DNA from: Nocardia carnea NBRC 14403
GTDB lineage: Bacteria; Actinomycetota; Actinomycetes; Mycobacteriales; Mycobacteriaceae
DNA length: 64,000 nt
Reading direction: 5' to 3'
Assembly (NCBI RefSeq): GCF_000308515.1
Contig: NZ_BAFV01000039.1
Location: 124,001 to 188,000, forward strand
Positions 37,834 through 46,607 of the stretch are shown piece after piece (position 1 is the first letter of the stretch; each line of letters begins with the position of its first letter). A program made the position numbers and the translations under genes. The notes under the pieces are model-generated. The model ran no database searches. It saw only the letters and a program-made list of their open reading frames with translations, and was not told the DNA's origin.

Positions 37834-39432
37834 ATGAAAGCAGATACGGCTCTGCCGTCCACCGCCGATTACGTCGTTGTCGGCACCGGTTCGGCCGGCG
37901 CGGTCCTGGCCGCCCGGCTGAGCGAAGATCCGGGTAACGAGGTCGTCGCGCTCGAGGCGGGCCCGGAGGACAGCAACCGGTTCGCACATATCCCGGCCGC
38001 GTTCTCCAAGCTCTTCGGGGGCGAATGCGATTGGGGATATCTGACCACCCCGCAGTCCGAACTGGGCAACCGCCAGATCCTGTATCCGCGCGGGAAGCTG
38101 CTCGGCGGCTCGTCGTCGATGAACGCCATGATGTGGGTGCGCGGTTTCGCCGCCGACTACGACGAGTGGGCGGCCGCGGCCGACGATACCTGGTCGTTCG
38201 CCCATATCGTCGAGTATTTCAAGAAGATCGAAGCCGTCGAGGGTGCGTCCGAACCCGACGAGGGCCGGTCCGGGCCGCTGCGGGTCTCGCACCAGCGCAC
38301 CGCGAACCCGTGGACCGGGAAGTTCCTGGCGGCTGCCGAGCTCGCCGGATTCAAGAACGAGCGGGCCAATACGGCCCAGCCGGAAGGCTTCTCCCAGACA
38401 ATGGTCAATCAGAAACGCGGGGCGCGGTGGAGCACCGCCGACGCGTATCTGAAACCGGCGCGGCGCCGGCACAATCTGACCGTCGTCACCGAGGCGCAGG
38501 CGAACCGGGTCCTCTTCGAGGGGGCCCGCGCCGTCGGTGTCGAATATCGCAAAGATAATCGAGTTTTCACTGTCCGGGCCCGGAAAGAGGTCGTCCTCTG
38601 CGGCGGCGCAATCAATACCCCGCAATTGCTGATGCTCTCCGGTATCGGTGACGAACAGCAGTTGCGGAAGCACAATATTCCGGTGTTGCACCATATTCCG
38701 GATGTCGGCCGCAATATGAGCGATCACCTGGTTTCACTCATCGGTTTCGGTGTCGATTCCGGGACCCTCTTCGATGCGGAGAAACCGCGCCAGCTGCTCG
38801 ATTATCTGCTGCGGCGCCGCGGATTTCTCACCTCGAATGTCGGTGAGGCGTACGGTTTCGTGCGCAGCCGGTCCGATCTCGAATTGCCCGATCTCGAACT
38901 CATTTTCGGCCCCGCACCGTTCTTCGACGAAGGGATCGGGGTGGCCCCGGGCCATGCCGTCGCACTCGGGCCGATCCTGCTGCGCCCGCGCAGCCGCGGA
39001 ACGGTCACCCTCACGGGGGCCGACCCCGCCGCCAAGGTCCTCGTGGACCCGAAGTACCTGTCCGACAGCGAGGGCGCCGATCGTGCCGCGATGCTCGAGG
39101 GGCTGCGGATCGCGCACCGGATCGCCCGCACCTCACCGCTGGGGCCCTCGCTCGGCGCGTTCCTGCAGCCCAAACGGGAGCGCGAAACCCTCGAAGAAAC
39201 CCTCGAAGAGGCACTCACCTGGTATTCCCACACCCTGTATCACCCGGTGGGTACGTGCCGGATGGGCAGCGATTCCGGAAGTGTGGTGACACCGGAGCTG
39301 AAGGTGCGCGGCGTCGAGGGATTGCGGGTGGCCGACGCCTCGGTGATGCCGGCGATCATCCGGGGCCATACCCACGCGCCCGCGGTGGTGATCGGCGAGA
39401 AGGCGGCCGATCTGCTCGCAGCCGCTCGCTGA
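37834..39432 (+). CDS. GMC-family FAD oxidoreductase (choline dehydrogenase-like)
   Basis: Glucose-methanol-choline oxidoreductase of 532 residues. The FAD dinucleotide fold YVVVGTGSAGAVLAARL is at the N-terminus, the GMC signature region is YPRGKLLGGSSSMNAMMWVRG, and the catalytic His is in TLYHPVGTCRMG near the C-terminus. It oxidises alcohols, and the adjacent aldehyde dehydrogenase would complete the path. That pairing recalls BetA/BetB, but a glycine-betaine role is not supported by any choline-specific feature I can see. ATG at 37834 has TGGAG seven bases upstream. Confidence 0.9.
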   Translation: MKADTALPSTADYVVVGTGSAGAVLAARLSEDPGNEVVALEAGPEDSNRFAHIPAAFSKLFGGECDWGYLTTPQSELGNRQILYPRGKLLGGSSSMNAMMWVRGFAADYDEWAAAADDTWSFAHIVEYFKKIEAVEGASEPDEGRSGPLRVSHQRTANPWTGKFLAAAELAGFKNERANTAQPEGFSQTMVNQKRGARWSTADAYLKPARRRHNLTVVTEAQANRVLFEGARAVGVEYRKDNRVFTVRARKEVVLCGGAINTPQLLMLSGIGDEQQLRKHNIPVLHHIPDVGRNMSDHLVSLIGFGVDSGTLFDAEKPRQLLDYLLRRRGFLTSNVGEAYGFVRSRSDLELPDLELIFGPAPFFDEGIGVAPGHAVALGPILLRPRSRGTVTLTGADPAAKVLVDPKYLSDSEGADRAAMLEGLRIAHRIARTSPLGPSLGAFLQPKRERETLEETLEEALTWYSHTLYHPVGTCRMGSDSGSVVTPELKVRGVEGLRVADASVMPAIIRGHTHAPAVVIGEKAADLLAAAR

Positions 39433-39441
39433 ATCCGCCGT

Positions 39442-40539
39442 TCAGGCCGATAGGCCCGTCCACTGCGTGGCGGTGTACGGGCCGGAGCCGGCGATACCGG
39501 TCCACCGGCTGATCACCGCGGTCAGGTTGTCGGGCGAGGACGACCCCGGGTGCAGATAACCACCGTAGAGGTTCGGCAGTTGCGGACGGCCCGCGTGCGC
39601 CGGCGAGGCCGTGGCGTCGTGCACGACCTGTGTTTTCGCAGCGGACCACGGCGCATCCGGGCGCGGCGCGGTACGGGTACGCACACTCAGGTCGGTGCAG
39701 TCGAAGTACGACATCACATAGACCGGACCGATACGTTTGACAGAGAACTCGCCCAGGTTGTTCCCGGGGCCGAAGATCGGGGTCGGGGCGTGCTGGGCAG
39801 CGGGATACCAGCCCCACTCTCCGTCGACATGCGCCCAGTTCTGCTGGGCGGCGAAATCGCCGTGGAAGAAGTCGGCGGGGTCGTAGCGGAAGAGCTGGAT
39901 ACCGCCGCGGTCGTGGCGGAAATGGTGGCTGCCGTTCCAGGGCTTGGCGAAGATGTACAGGTAGCCGTCCGGGTCGATACCGGCGAATGTCCACATACCG
40001 TAGGGATTCCCGTTGATACCGAGCGCGGCGCCGTGCCAGTGGTGCGGGAAGTCCCGCCACGTGACGCCGTAGTCGTCGGAGTAGGCGATTCCCGAGAACG
40101 CGGAGCCGTCGGTATCGGAGTTCGGCGGGACCCAGGTGTGGACGGAGGTGTACTGGACGAAGGTGCGACCGCCGAATTCGATGGCATCGTTCGGGATACG
40201 CGAGACCTCCGTGACACCGAACCCGTTGTCCGCGCGGTGCCGGTAGTCGAACAGCTGTCCGGCCGGCCGGTCTCCCGGCAGCGGGCGGGTGAATTCGATG
40301 GGGTGGGCGCCGGACGGGTCGAAATCGTCCTCGACCAGGATAAGCGGGGAACCGAGGTAATCACCCGATTGTCCCGGCCCGCGCCAGCAGTCGCCCCACA
40401 GATAACCCCAGGTGCCGTCGTGGACGCGCCGATACGGGATACACAGGTCGCCGGACCCGAGTCCGCATCTGCTCGCCGAGTCGGCGGGTTCGTCACACAG
40501 CGGCGTACCGCTCAGAGCAAAATCGTCGATTTCGGACAT
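39442..40539 (-). CDS. DUF4185 protein
   Basis: Protein of 365 residues without a signal peptide or membrane segment in the chosen frame. Repeated blocks with aromatic and Asp residues (YLWGDCWRGPGQSGDYLGSP, SGIAYSDDYGVTWRDFPHHW, YVMSYFDCTDLSVRTRTAP) fit the DUF4185 beta-propeller-like family, thought to be glycoside-binding or hydrolytic but uncharacterised. The start is ATG at 40539, seven bases after TATCCT; an upstream in-frame extension crosses the terminator hairpin at 40636 and is rejected. It is convergent with the GMC gene, 9 bp away. Confidence 0.75.
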   Translation of the reverse strand: MSEIDDFALSGTPLCDEPADSASRCGLGSGDLCIPYRRVHDGTWGYLWGDCWRGPGQSGDYLGSPLILVEDDFDPSGAHPIEFTRPLPGDRPAGQLFDYRHRADNGFGVTEVSRIPNDAIEFGGRTFVQYTSVHTWVPPNSDTDGSAFSGIAYSDDYGVTWRDFPHHWHGAALGINGNPYGMWTFAGIDPDGYLYIFAKPWNGSHHFRHDRGGIQLFRYDPADFFHGDFAAQQNWAHVDGEWGWYPAAQHAPTPIFGPGNNLGEFSVKRIGPVYVMSYFDCTDLSVRTRTAPRPDAPWSAAKTQVVHDATASPAHAGRPQLPNLYGGYLHPGSSSPDNLTAVISRWTGIAGSGPYTATQWTGLSA

Positions 40540-40546
40540 CTGCCCC

Positions 40547-40552
40547 AGGATA
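40547..40552 (-). promoter_or_regulatory. -10 box of a leaderless start (TATCCT, N7, ATG)
   Basis: TATCCT ends seven bases before the ATG at 40539 of the DUF4185 gene. Confidence 0.4.
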
Positions 40553-40635
40553 GCCGGTACGGTCGGTGGCCGAATATCCGGTGCCCCCAACGGTATTGAT
40601 ATCGGGAATATCCCAGGCGACTTCGGCAGATAAAA

Positions 40636-40672
40636 GAACAGCCCGCCGGATTTCCGATCCGGCGGGCTGTTC
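40636..40672 (-). terminator. Strong intrinsic terminator of the small-peptide gene
   Basis: Arms GAACAGCCCGCCGGAT (40636-40651) and ATCCGGCGGGCTGTTC (40657-40672) form a perfect 16-bp stem with a 5-base loop. On the minus strand the hairpin is followed by TTTTA, giving a classic rho-independent terminator 32 bp after the stop of the 40705-40803 ORF. Confidence 0.9.
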
Positions 40673-40704
40673 ATGCAGGTCTACCTGCGTACACGAGCCA
40701 CTTG

Positions 40705-40803
40705 TCACTCGGCGGAGAAGCTCGTCAGATCGCCGAATCCGCTGAAGATGCTCCCGAACGCACCCAGCAGAGTCCCGAGGTTTCCCAGGTCGACAGAACC
40801 CAT
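40705..40803 (-). CDS. 32-residue amphipathic peptide, unknown function
   Basis: Short ORF of 32 codons with ATG at 40803, GGAG six bases upstream, TGA at 40705 and a strong terminator just downstream. The peptide begins MGSVDLGNLG and ends DLTSFSAE, with a middle LLGAFGSIFSGFG. It is Gly/Ser/Phe/Leu-rich with acidic ends and no Lys, Arg, His or Cys, and could form an amphipathic helix. This composition recalls the very short PorA/PorH-type cell-wall channel peptides of corynebacteria; that is only an analogy. A candidate promoter is TTGCAA and TATTAC near 40902 and 40877. Confidence 0.65.
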   Translation of the reverse strand: MGSVDLGNLGTLLGAFGSIFSGFGDLTSFSAE

Positions 40804-41247
40804 TTCCTTCTCCAATCAATCATCCAACCGATGACGCCCTGTGCGCCGTCCACATTGGTAGTGCCGTAATACAAACGTACCCGCTCCGTTTTGCAAACGT
40901 GATACGAAACCGAGGTTAATAGAAATCAAATTCGAGCGCGATTCGAATTCGATCCATGGAATTACACGAGTGTATTACACCGAATTATCCTGCGCGCGCC
41001 GAACACTCGGATAATTACGGAAATAACGGATATTTCCGAAATCTGTAGCCCTCGAGCCACGAGTCCACCCGCACCCGCCGCCAGGCGGCAGCGCGAATCA
41101 CCGGCACCTTCCACTACAGAAGGTGGCGGCCCCGGTCGTTCGACAGGAGCCTGTTGCCGCCCTCCCGCCGCCACCGCTCGGGCGCCCGCCCGCAACCTCG
41201 AAGCGCCCGAGCGACCCGACCCCTGGCCGAGCCCTGAAGGAGCCGGA
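40804..41247. other. Non-coding gap with AT-rich segment
   Basis: 444 bp between the 32-residue peptide gene and the methyltransferase. The part at about 40860-41040 is far more AT-rich than the rest of the window and contains the palindrome TCGAATTCGA and two copies of ATTACAC. It probably holds the promoter and regulatory sites of the small peptide gene. I see no further gene. Confidence 0.5.
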
Positions 41248-42415
<1,168 letters not shown>

Positions 42416-43165
42416 ATGGACATGCTTCACCTGGAACACTTCGCGCTGGGCTGGCTCACGCCGGCGCTGGCGTATTTTCTCTCGGCCACCGGCTGCGCCA
42501 TCGGACTTCAGTGCACCAAACAGGCCCGCCGGGGCCGTCGCCGGCTCGGCTGGCTGATCATGGCCTCGATCGCCATCGGGGGTACCGGTATCTGGGTCAT
42601 GCATTTCGTTGCGGTGCTCGGTTTTTCGATCGACGGCGCCCAGATCCGCTTCGACGTCCCGCTCACCGTACTCAGCGCGGCCCTCGCGATCGGGGTCGTC
42701 GGCGTCGGCCTCTACCTGGTGAGCACACCCGGTTCCGGGCTCGCCACCCTGCTCACCGGCGGAGTGATCACCGGCCTGGGAATCGGTGCCATGCACTACA
42801 CGGGTATGGCGGCGATGCAGACCGACGCGCAGATCGACTACGACCCGGTTCGTATCGCCCTCTCCCTGCTGATCGCCATGGGCGCGGCCACCGCCACCCT
42901 GTGGTTCAGCCTGCGCTCCTGGGGTGCGGTCTCCACGGTGAGTGCGGCCCTGGTGATGGCGGCGGGCGTGGCGATCATGCACTACACCGGCATGTCCGCG
43001 ATGCACGCCCATGCCTCGACCCACTCCGCGGAGCCGCAGGGCGCCGAAGCGCTGGAGGTACTCGGCCCGCTGATCGGCGCGCTCAGTGTCGTCACCGTCG
43101 GGCTCCTCATCGGCATCAGTATGACGCTGACGGATCCGCACCGGACGTCGGCACAGGAGCGCTGA
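42416..43165 (+). CDS. MHYT-domain membrane sensor protein
   Basis: Seven-helix membrane protein of 249 residues. Three MHYT-type motifs occur at helix ends: WVMHFVAVL, AMHYTGMAAM and IMHYTGMSAM. The family is proposed to bind a metal and sense a diatomic gas at the outer membrane face. No output domain is attached; the C-terminus is a short polar tail. ATG at 42416 follows GGCGGAAAATTGG, a weak Shine-Dalgarno. It is convergent with the 43178-46047 gene run. Confidence 0.92.
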   Translation: MDMLHLEHFALGWLTPALAYFLSATGCAIGLQCTKQARRGRRRLGWLIMASIAIGGTGIWVMHFVAVLGFSIDGAQIRFDVPLTVLSAALAIGVVGVGLYLVSTPGSGLATLLTGGVITGLGIGAMHYTGMAAMQTDAQIDYDPVRIALSLLIAMGAATATLWFSLRSWGAVSTVSAALVMAAGVAIMHYTGMSAMHAHASTHSAEPQGAEALEVLGPLIGALSVVTVGLLIGISMTLTDPHRTSAQER

Positions 43166-43177
43166 GACCTCTCGGAT

Positions 43178-43666
43178 TCACTCGGCGAACGCCTGGCGCA
43201 AATTCTGCTCCTGCTCATGGGACAGGTTGGTGGATACCAGTTCCGGGCTCTGCCCGTGGAATTCGTCCCGGACCCGATCCATCACGGCATCCGAGCTGAG
43301 GACGAACAGCGCCGACGTGCCCGGCGTGATCCGGGTGGTCACTTCCTTGATGAACTTGTCGTCGATACCGACATCGGCCAGCGCACCGGCCACCGCGCCC
43401 ACCCCCGCGCCGATAGCGGCCCCGATCAACGGGACGAAGAACGCGATCCCGAACAGCAGCCCCCAGAACACGCCACCCAGTGCGCCGGGCCCGGCGAGGC
43501 TGCGCAGCTGCCGTGTTTTCGGCTTAGCAGCCTCCGGTGGCCAGCTCACAACAGCGGCATCGTGCAGCATGATGAGTCTGCGGCGGCGCAGATCCTGCAG
43601 CGTGGCGACAGCGGTATCGGCTCCGGTCTCGGTCGGGAACTTCCATACGGTCAATGTTCCGGCCAT
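43178..43666 (-). CDS. DUF1269-type membrane protein
   Basis: Protein of 162 residues. The N-terminal alpha/beta part has TLTVWKFPTETGADTAVATL and VSWPPEAAKPKTRQL. A glycine-rich hydrophobic hairpin follows (about 60-98, FWGLLFGIAFFVPLIGAAIG), and then a soluble domain ending in SHEQEQNLRQAF. This is the DUF1269 layout; the function is unknown and a stress link is common. A Shine-Dalgarno (GAGGAGG) precedes the ATG. It is last in a run of minus-strand genes. Confidence 0.83.
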   Translation of the reverse strand: MAGTLTVWKFPTETGADTAVATLQDLRRRRLIMLHDAAVVSWPPEAAKPKTRQLRSLAGPGALGGVFWGLLFGIAFFVPLIGAAIGAGVGAVAGALADVGIDDKFIKEVTTRITPGTSALFVLSSDAVMDRVRDEFHGQSPELVSTNLSHEQEQNLRQAFAE

Positions 43667-43698
43667 AGCAGCCTCCTCACGTCACCGGGGCACAGCCG

Positions 43699-44037
43699 TC
43701 AGCCGAGCAATTGCCTTTTCGCCGCGGCGAATTCGTCCTCGGTGAGGACACCCGAGGCGTGCAGTTCACCCAGTCTGTGCAGCTTGTCGACCAGATCCTC
43801 CGATTCCGCCGCCGCCGGCGACGGAGCCGGCCGGGCGTACGGATCCGGTTGACCGTACTGCTGCGGAGGGGGCGGCGGCGCCTGTTGCGCCGCGTAGGCC
43901 TGGCTCTCCACGGCCCGCCGCTGCGCGTGCCGATCCACCGCGTTCGCCGTGGCACGGGCAGTACCCGCCACCACCGCGGTGCGGGCCACCGTGCCGAGCA
44001 ACCCCGGCCGGCCGATACGTCCTGCACGGAACACCAT
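43699..44037 (-). CDS. SHOCT-domain protein
   Basis: Protein of 112 residues. An Arg/Gly-rich hydrophobic N-terminus is followed by a Pro/Gln-rich linker, and the C-terminus is a SHOCT domain (DLVDKLHRLGELHASGVLTE followed by DEFAAAKRQLLG). SHOCT domains are short helical hairpins used for oligomerisation or recruitment. ATG at 44037 has AAGGAG six bases upstream. It lies 10 bp after the DUF6325-like gene, probably in one operon. Confidence 0.85.
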   Translation of the reverse strand: MVFRAGRIGRPGLLGTVARTAVVAGTARATANAVDRHAQRRAVESQAYAAQQAPPPPPQQYGQPDPYARPAPSPAAAESEDLVDKLHRLGELHASGVLTEDEFAAAKRQLLG

Positions 44038-44047
44038 GGGATTCTCC

Positions 44048-44476
44048 TTATCGAGTGGCCGCCGACAATGCCGCCGCCACGGCATCCCGGGGTATCTGCA
44101 CATGCAGCGCGACCTCGCCACCGGCACCGCGTACCGTGCCGGCCAGCTTGCGGGCCCAGGTCTCCTCGTAGGCGATCACGACGGCGGATGTTCCGGGTTC
44201 CATCGCGGCCCGGACAATGTCGAGGTCCTCGTCGCTGACCAGGCCCCGGGAATCCACGGTGAGCCCGTCGAGCCCGATATCGGTGAGCGATTCGTCCACT
44301 TCCACCTGGCCGAGTTCGCCCTTCTCGTCCATGGCCAGATAGATGAGGTCGAGGACCGTGACATAGCCGCGGTCCACCACCTCGGCGAGCGCGGAGGTCA
44401 CCGACCGGTCGATCCGTGCGCCGGGGAAGGAGAGAACGACCAATTCGACCGGGCCGAGATCCGATGTGTAGGTCAT
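44048..44476 (-). CDS. DUF6325-like protein
   Basis: Protein of 142 residues, predicted soluble. The pattern GPVELVVLSFPGARI, ALAEVVDRGYVTVLDLIYLA, and SAVVIAYEETWARKLAGTV fits the DUF6325 family (DUF1269-related); the function is unknown. The start is ATG at 44476 by homology, as no strong Shine-Dalgarno is present. An 18-bp palindrome lies 54 bp upstream. It is co-directional with the SHOCT gene. Confidence 0.75.
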   Translation of the reverse strand: MTYTSDLGPVELVVLSFPGARIDRSVTSALAEVVDRGYVTVLDLIYLAMDEKGELGQVEVDESLTDIGLDGLTVDSRGLVSDEDLDIVRAAMEPGTSAVVIAYEETWARKLAGTVRGAGGEVALHVQIPRDAVAAALSAATR

Positions 44477-44507
44477 GACGTCATGGTGGCGCTCCGGCCA
44501 CCGCAGA

Positions 44508-44538
44508 CGCATCACCCGCCGCGGATGAGGTCGCCCGG
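44508..44538 (-). repeat. 31-bp intergenic repeat, copy 1
   Basis: It shares 26 of 31 bases with 45050-45080; both have CGCRTCACCCG and GCGGATGARGTCGCC in the same order. Each copy lies upstream of a minus-strand gene of this run (44476 and 44994). This copy runs into the palindrome at 44530. Confidence 0.4.
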
Positions 44539-44547
44539 CCGGGCGAC
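44530..44547. promoter_or_regulatory. 18-bp perfect palindrome upstream of the DUF6325-like gene
   Basis: GTCGCCCGGCCGGGCGAC is its own reverse complement. It sits in the 104-bp gap between the DUF7144-like and DUF6325-like genes. It could be an operator or, through cruciform or RNA pairing, a weak terminator of the upstream gene. Confidence 0.35.
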
Positions 44548-44580
44548 GGCTCTCGCGCACCCGGGTCGCGCGGCCCCGGC

Positions 44581-44994
44581 TCATCGGCGATCCGGGGTCC
44601 AGGTGGTCACGGCCCAGATCACCACGACGTCGAGGGCGATCACGAGAATCGACCACCACGGGTAGTACGGGAGCCACAGGAAGTTCCCGATGATCGACAG
44701 AGCGGCCAGGAAGACCGCGGTGACCCGCGCCCAGACCGCCCCCGCCAGCAAGCCGACGGCCGCGATCACGATCAGCGCGCCCACCACGATATGTACCCAG
44801 CCCCAGGTCGTGGTGTCCAGCTGGTACAGGTAATCCCGGCCTTCGACGAAAAGGTCGTCGGCGGCGACGGCGGAACCGCCGGCGAGGATGGACAGCACCC
44901 CCACCGTGAGCAGCAGCACCGCGACCCCGAGGGAGGTCACGGCCGCCACCCCCTGTACGACCGGATTACGGGACGAACCTGTCGTCTGCGTCAT
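44581..44994 (-). CDS. DUF7144-like four-helix membrane protein
   Basis: Membrane protein of 137 residues with four helices (about 14-38, 63-83, 87-107, 111-130). The segments TTTWGWVHIVVGALIVIAAV and NFLWLPYYPWWSILVIALD are typical of the DUF7144 family, which is common in actinobacteria and uncharacterised. AGGAGG precedes the ATG. It is flanked by the two copies of the 31-bp repeat. Confidence 0.8.
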   Translation of the reverse strand: MTQTTGSSRNPVVQGVAAVTSLGVAVLLLTVGVLSILAGGSAVAADDLFVEGRDYLYQLDTTTWGWVHIVVGALIVIAAVGLLAGAVWARVTAVFLAALSIIGNFLWLPYYPWWSILVIALDVVVIWAVTTWTPDRR

Positions 44995-45049
44995 GAGTCC
45001 TCCTCATCCGATCCCCCATGGACAGATATGCCGTATCCGCGACGGCGGC

Positions 45050-45080
45050 GCGTCACCCGGGGCGGATGAAGTCGCCGGGC
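45050..45080 (-). repeat. 31-bp intergenic repeat, copy 2
   Basis: Second copy of the element at 44508-44538, located between the DUF389 gene and the DUF7144-like gene, 56 bp upstream of the latter's start. Confidence 0.4.
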
Positions 45081-45081
45081 C

Positions 45082-46047
45082 TCAATTCGCGATCCGGCTA
45101 CCGACCGTGTGCACGATGACGACGTCGGGATGCCAGGGCACCAGATCGTGCACCGACCGTTCGAGGCTTCCGGTAGGAGGTAGCTCGCCCGGCGACAGCA
45201 CTTGGATCGTCGCGGTATCCGATTGCAGGCTGACATCGGTGACCTGCGCGCCGGGCATATCCGCCAGCCAGTTCCGGGCCGCGTCGGCGATCTGGTCGGC
45301 CCACAGCGAGGACAGCGAATTCACCACCATCGGGACGGCGACCACGATCAGCCCGGCCGCCAGCACCGCGTATGCACGTCCACGCCGCCGGGCACCGGCA
45401 CCGGCTTCGGCCGGATACCCGGTGATCACCAGCACCACGGTGGCGGTGATGACCATGGCAACCATATTCGAGGCGAACAGGACGAAAGCACCCAGCGCCA
45501 GACCCGGAGCATTCGACCCCAGGCACACCCCCACCACCGCCAGCGGCGGAACGAGCGAAATCGCAATGGCCACCCCGGGCAGAACATCGCCGACATCGCG
45601 CCGGATGATTGCCACAACACCCACCAGCCCGGTGGCCAGCGCTGCCGTGAGATCCATCAGTTTCGGTGACGTACGGCCGATCACCTGCGAGTTCGACAGC
45701 ACATTCGTCGGGTTCGGCAGTACCTGCGCGAACAGGAAACCCACGAGAACGACCAGAACGATCCCGGCCAGGACGAGCAGCAGGCTACGGGCGACGAGCT
45801 CCCCGCGGCCGGTGGCGATACCGAGCCCCACACCCAGGATCGGCACCGACAACGGGGCGACGATCATCGCGCCGATCACGGTCGCGGTCGAATCGCCGAC
45901 CACCCCGGACGCGGCGATGATGCCGGACAGGGTCAGCATGATCCAGAACGCGGAACGCTTCGTGGTCGTTTCCCCGATACCCAGGTCGAGCCGGTCGGTG
46001 AGTTCGTCGAGCGTCCGTCGTTGGCTTGCGGGGACCAGCAGTGACAT
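45082..46047 (-). CDS. DUF389 membrane protein
   Basis: Membrane protein of 321 residues with seven or more helices. Diagnostic segments are SGVVGDSTATVIGAMIVAPL, GVGLGIATGR, and DVGDVLPGVAIAISLVPPLA. A C-terminal soluble domain (about 235-320) follows. The family is widespread and its function unknown; transport has been proposed. ATG at 46047 has GAGG eight bases upstream, so an Arg-rich upstream extension is rejected. It is first in the run 46047-43178. Confidence 0.85.
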   Translation of the reverse strand: MSLLVPASQRRTLDELTDRLDLGIGETTTKRSAFWIMLTLSGIIAASGVVGDSTATVIGAMIVAPLSVPILGVGLGIATGRGELVARSLLLVLAGIVLVVLVGFLFAQVLPNPTNVLSNSQVIGRTSPKLMDLTAALATGLVGVVAIIRRDVGDVLPGVAIAISLVPPLAVVGVCLGSNAPGLALGAFVLFASNMVAMVITATVVLVITGYPAEAGAGARRRGRAYAVLAAGLIVVAVPMVVNSLSSLWADQIADAARNWLADMPGAQVTDVSLQSDTATIQVLSPGELPPTGSLERSVHDLVPWHPDVVIVHTVGSRIAN

Positions 46048-46339
46048 GGGCGTGACCTCGATCCGGTTCCGCGCGGCGCACGAGCGGCGTCGTGTCCGAC
46101 CTTCGGCCTGCTCGAATATCCGTCGATTGTGCCCAGCGGGCCGCGGAACAGCCTCATCCAGGAAGGGTGAAACCAGCGCGCGACGCGCGGGGTGATCAAC
46201 CATGGTCGGGTCGACGACGCAGCCCTCGGCATGCCCGTTCAGGGCGTGTTTGCCGGGCACCGGGCCGGGTACGGCGCCGATGACACCCGGCCGGTGGCAC
46301 GGTCCCGCGCCGGCCGACAACGCCTGGGAGGTGTGGATG

Positions 46340-46573
46340 ATGGCCATCTGTGTTACCTGCGGCAACGACTACGACAAGACGTTCACTGTCAGCCGCGACG
46401 GACAGTCGTGGATATTCGACAGTTTCGAATGTGCCGCGAGCGAACTCGCACCGGTCTGCGCGCATTGCGGCTGCCGGGTCCTCGGCCACGGTGTCGAGGC
46501 GGCGGAACAGATCTTCTGCTGTGCGCACTGTGCGCGCCGGGCCGGGCACGGCGCCCTGGCCGATCACGCGTAG
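46340..46573 (+). CDS. Small Cys-rich zinc-binding protein
   Basis: Protein of 77 residues. Eight cysteines are arranged as ICVTCGNDYD, SFECAAS, VCAHCGCRVLGHG and FCCAHCARRAG, a double zinc-ribbon or treble-clef pattern seen in small actinobacterial proteins that some annotate as metallothionein-like. GGGAGG eight bases before the ATG at 46340 supports this start; an ATG one codon earlier is possible. Function is unknown; metal binding is inferred. Confidence 0.75.
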   Translation: MAICVTCGNDYDKTFTVSRDGQSWIFDSFECAASELAPVCAHCGCRVLGHGVEAAEQIFCCAHCARRAGHGALADHA

Positions 46574-46607
46574 ATCAGCGCCGTGCGAGAGCGCCCCTGG
46601 GCAGCGC

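Noticed and set aside
36098..39432. Choline-to-glycine-betaine operon (betBA)
   Set aside because: The GMC and aldehyde dehydrogenase pairing is suggestive near ectoine genes, but the dehydrogenase is long and atypical, the regulator is PucR-type, and no choline transporter or BetI is present.
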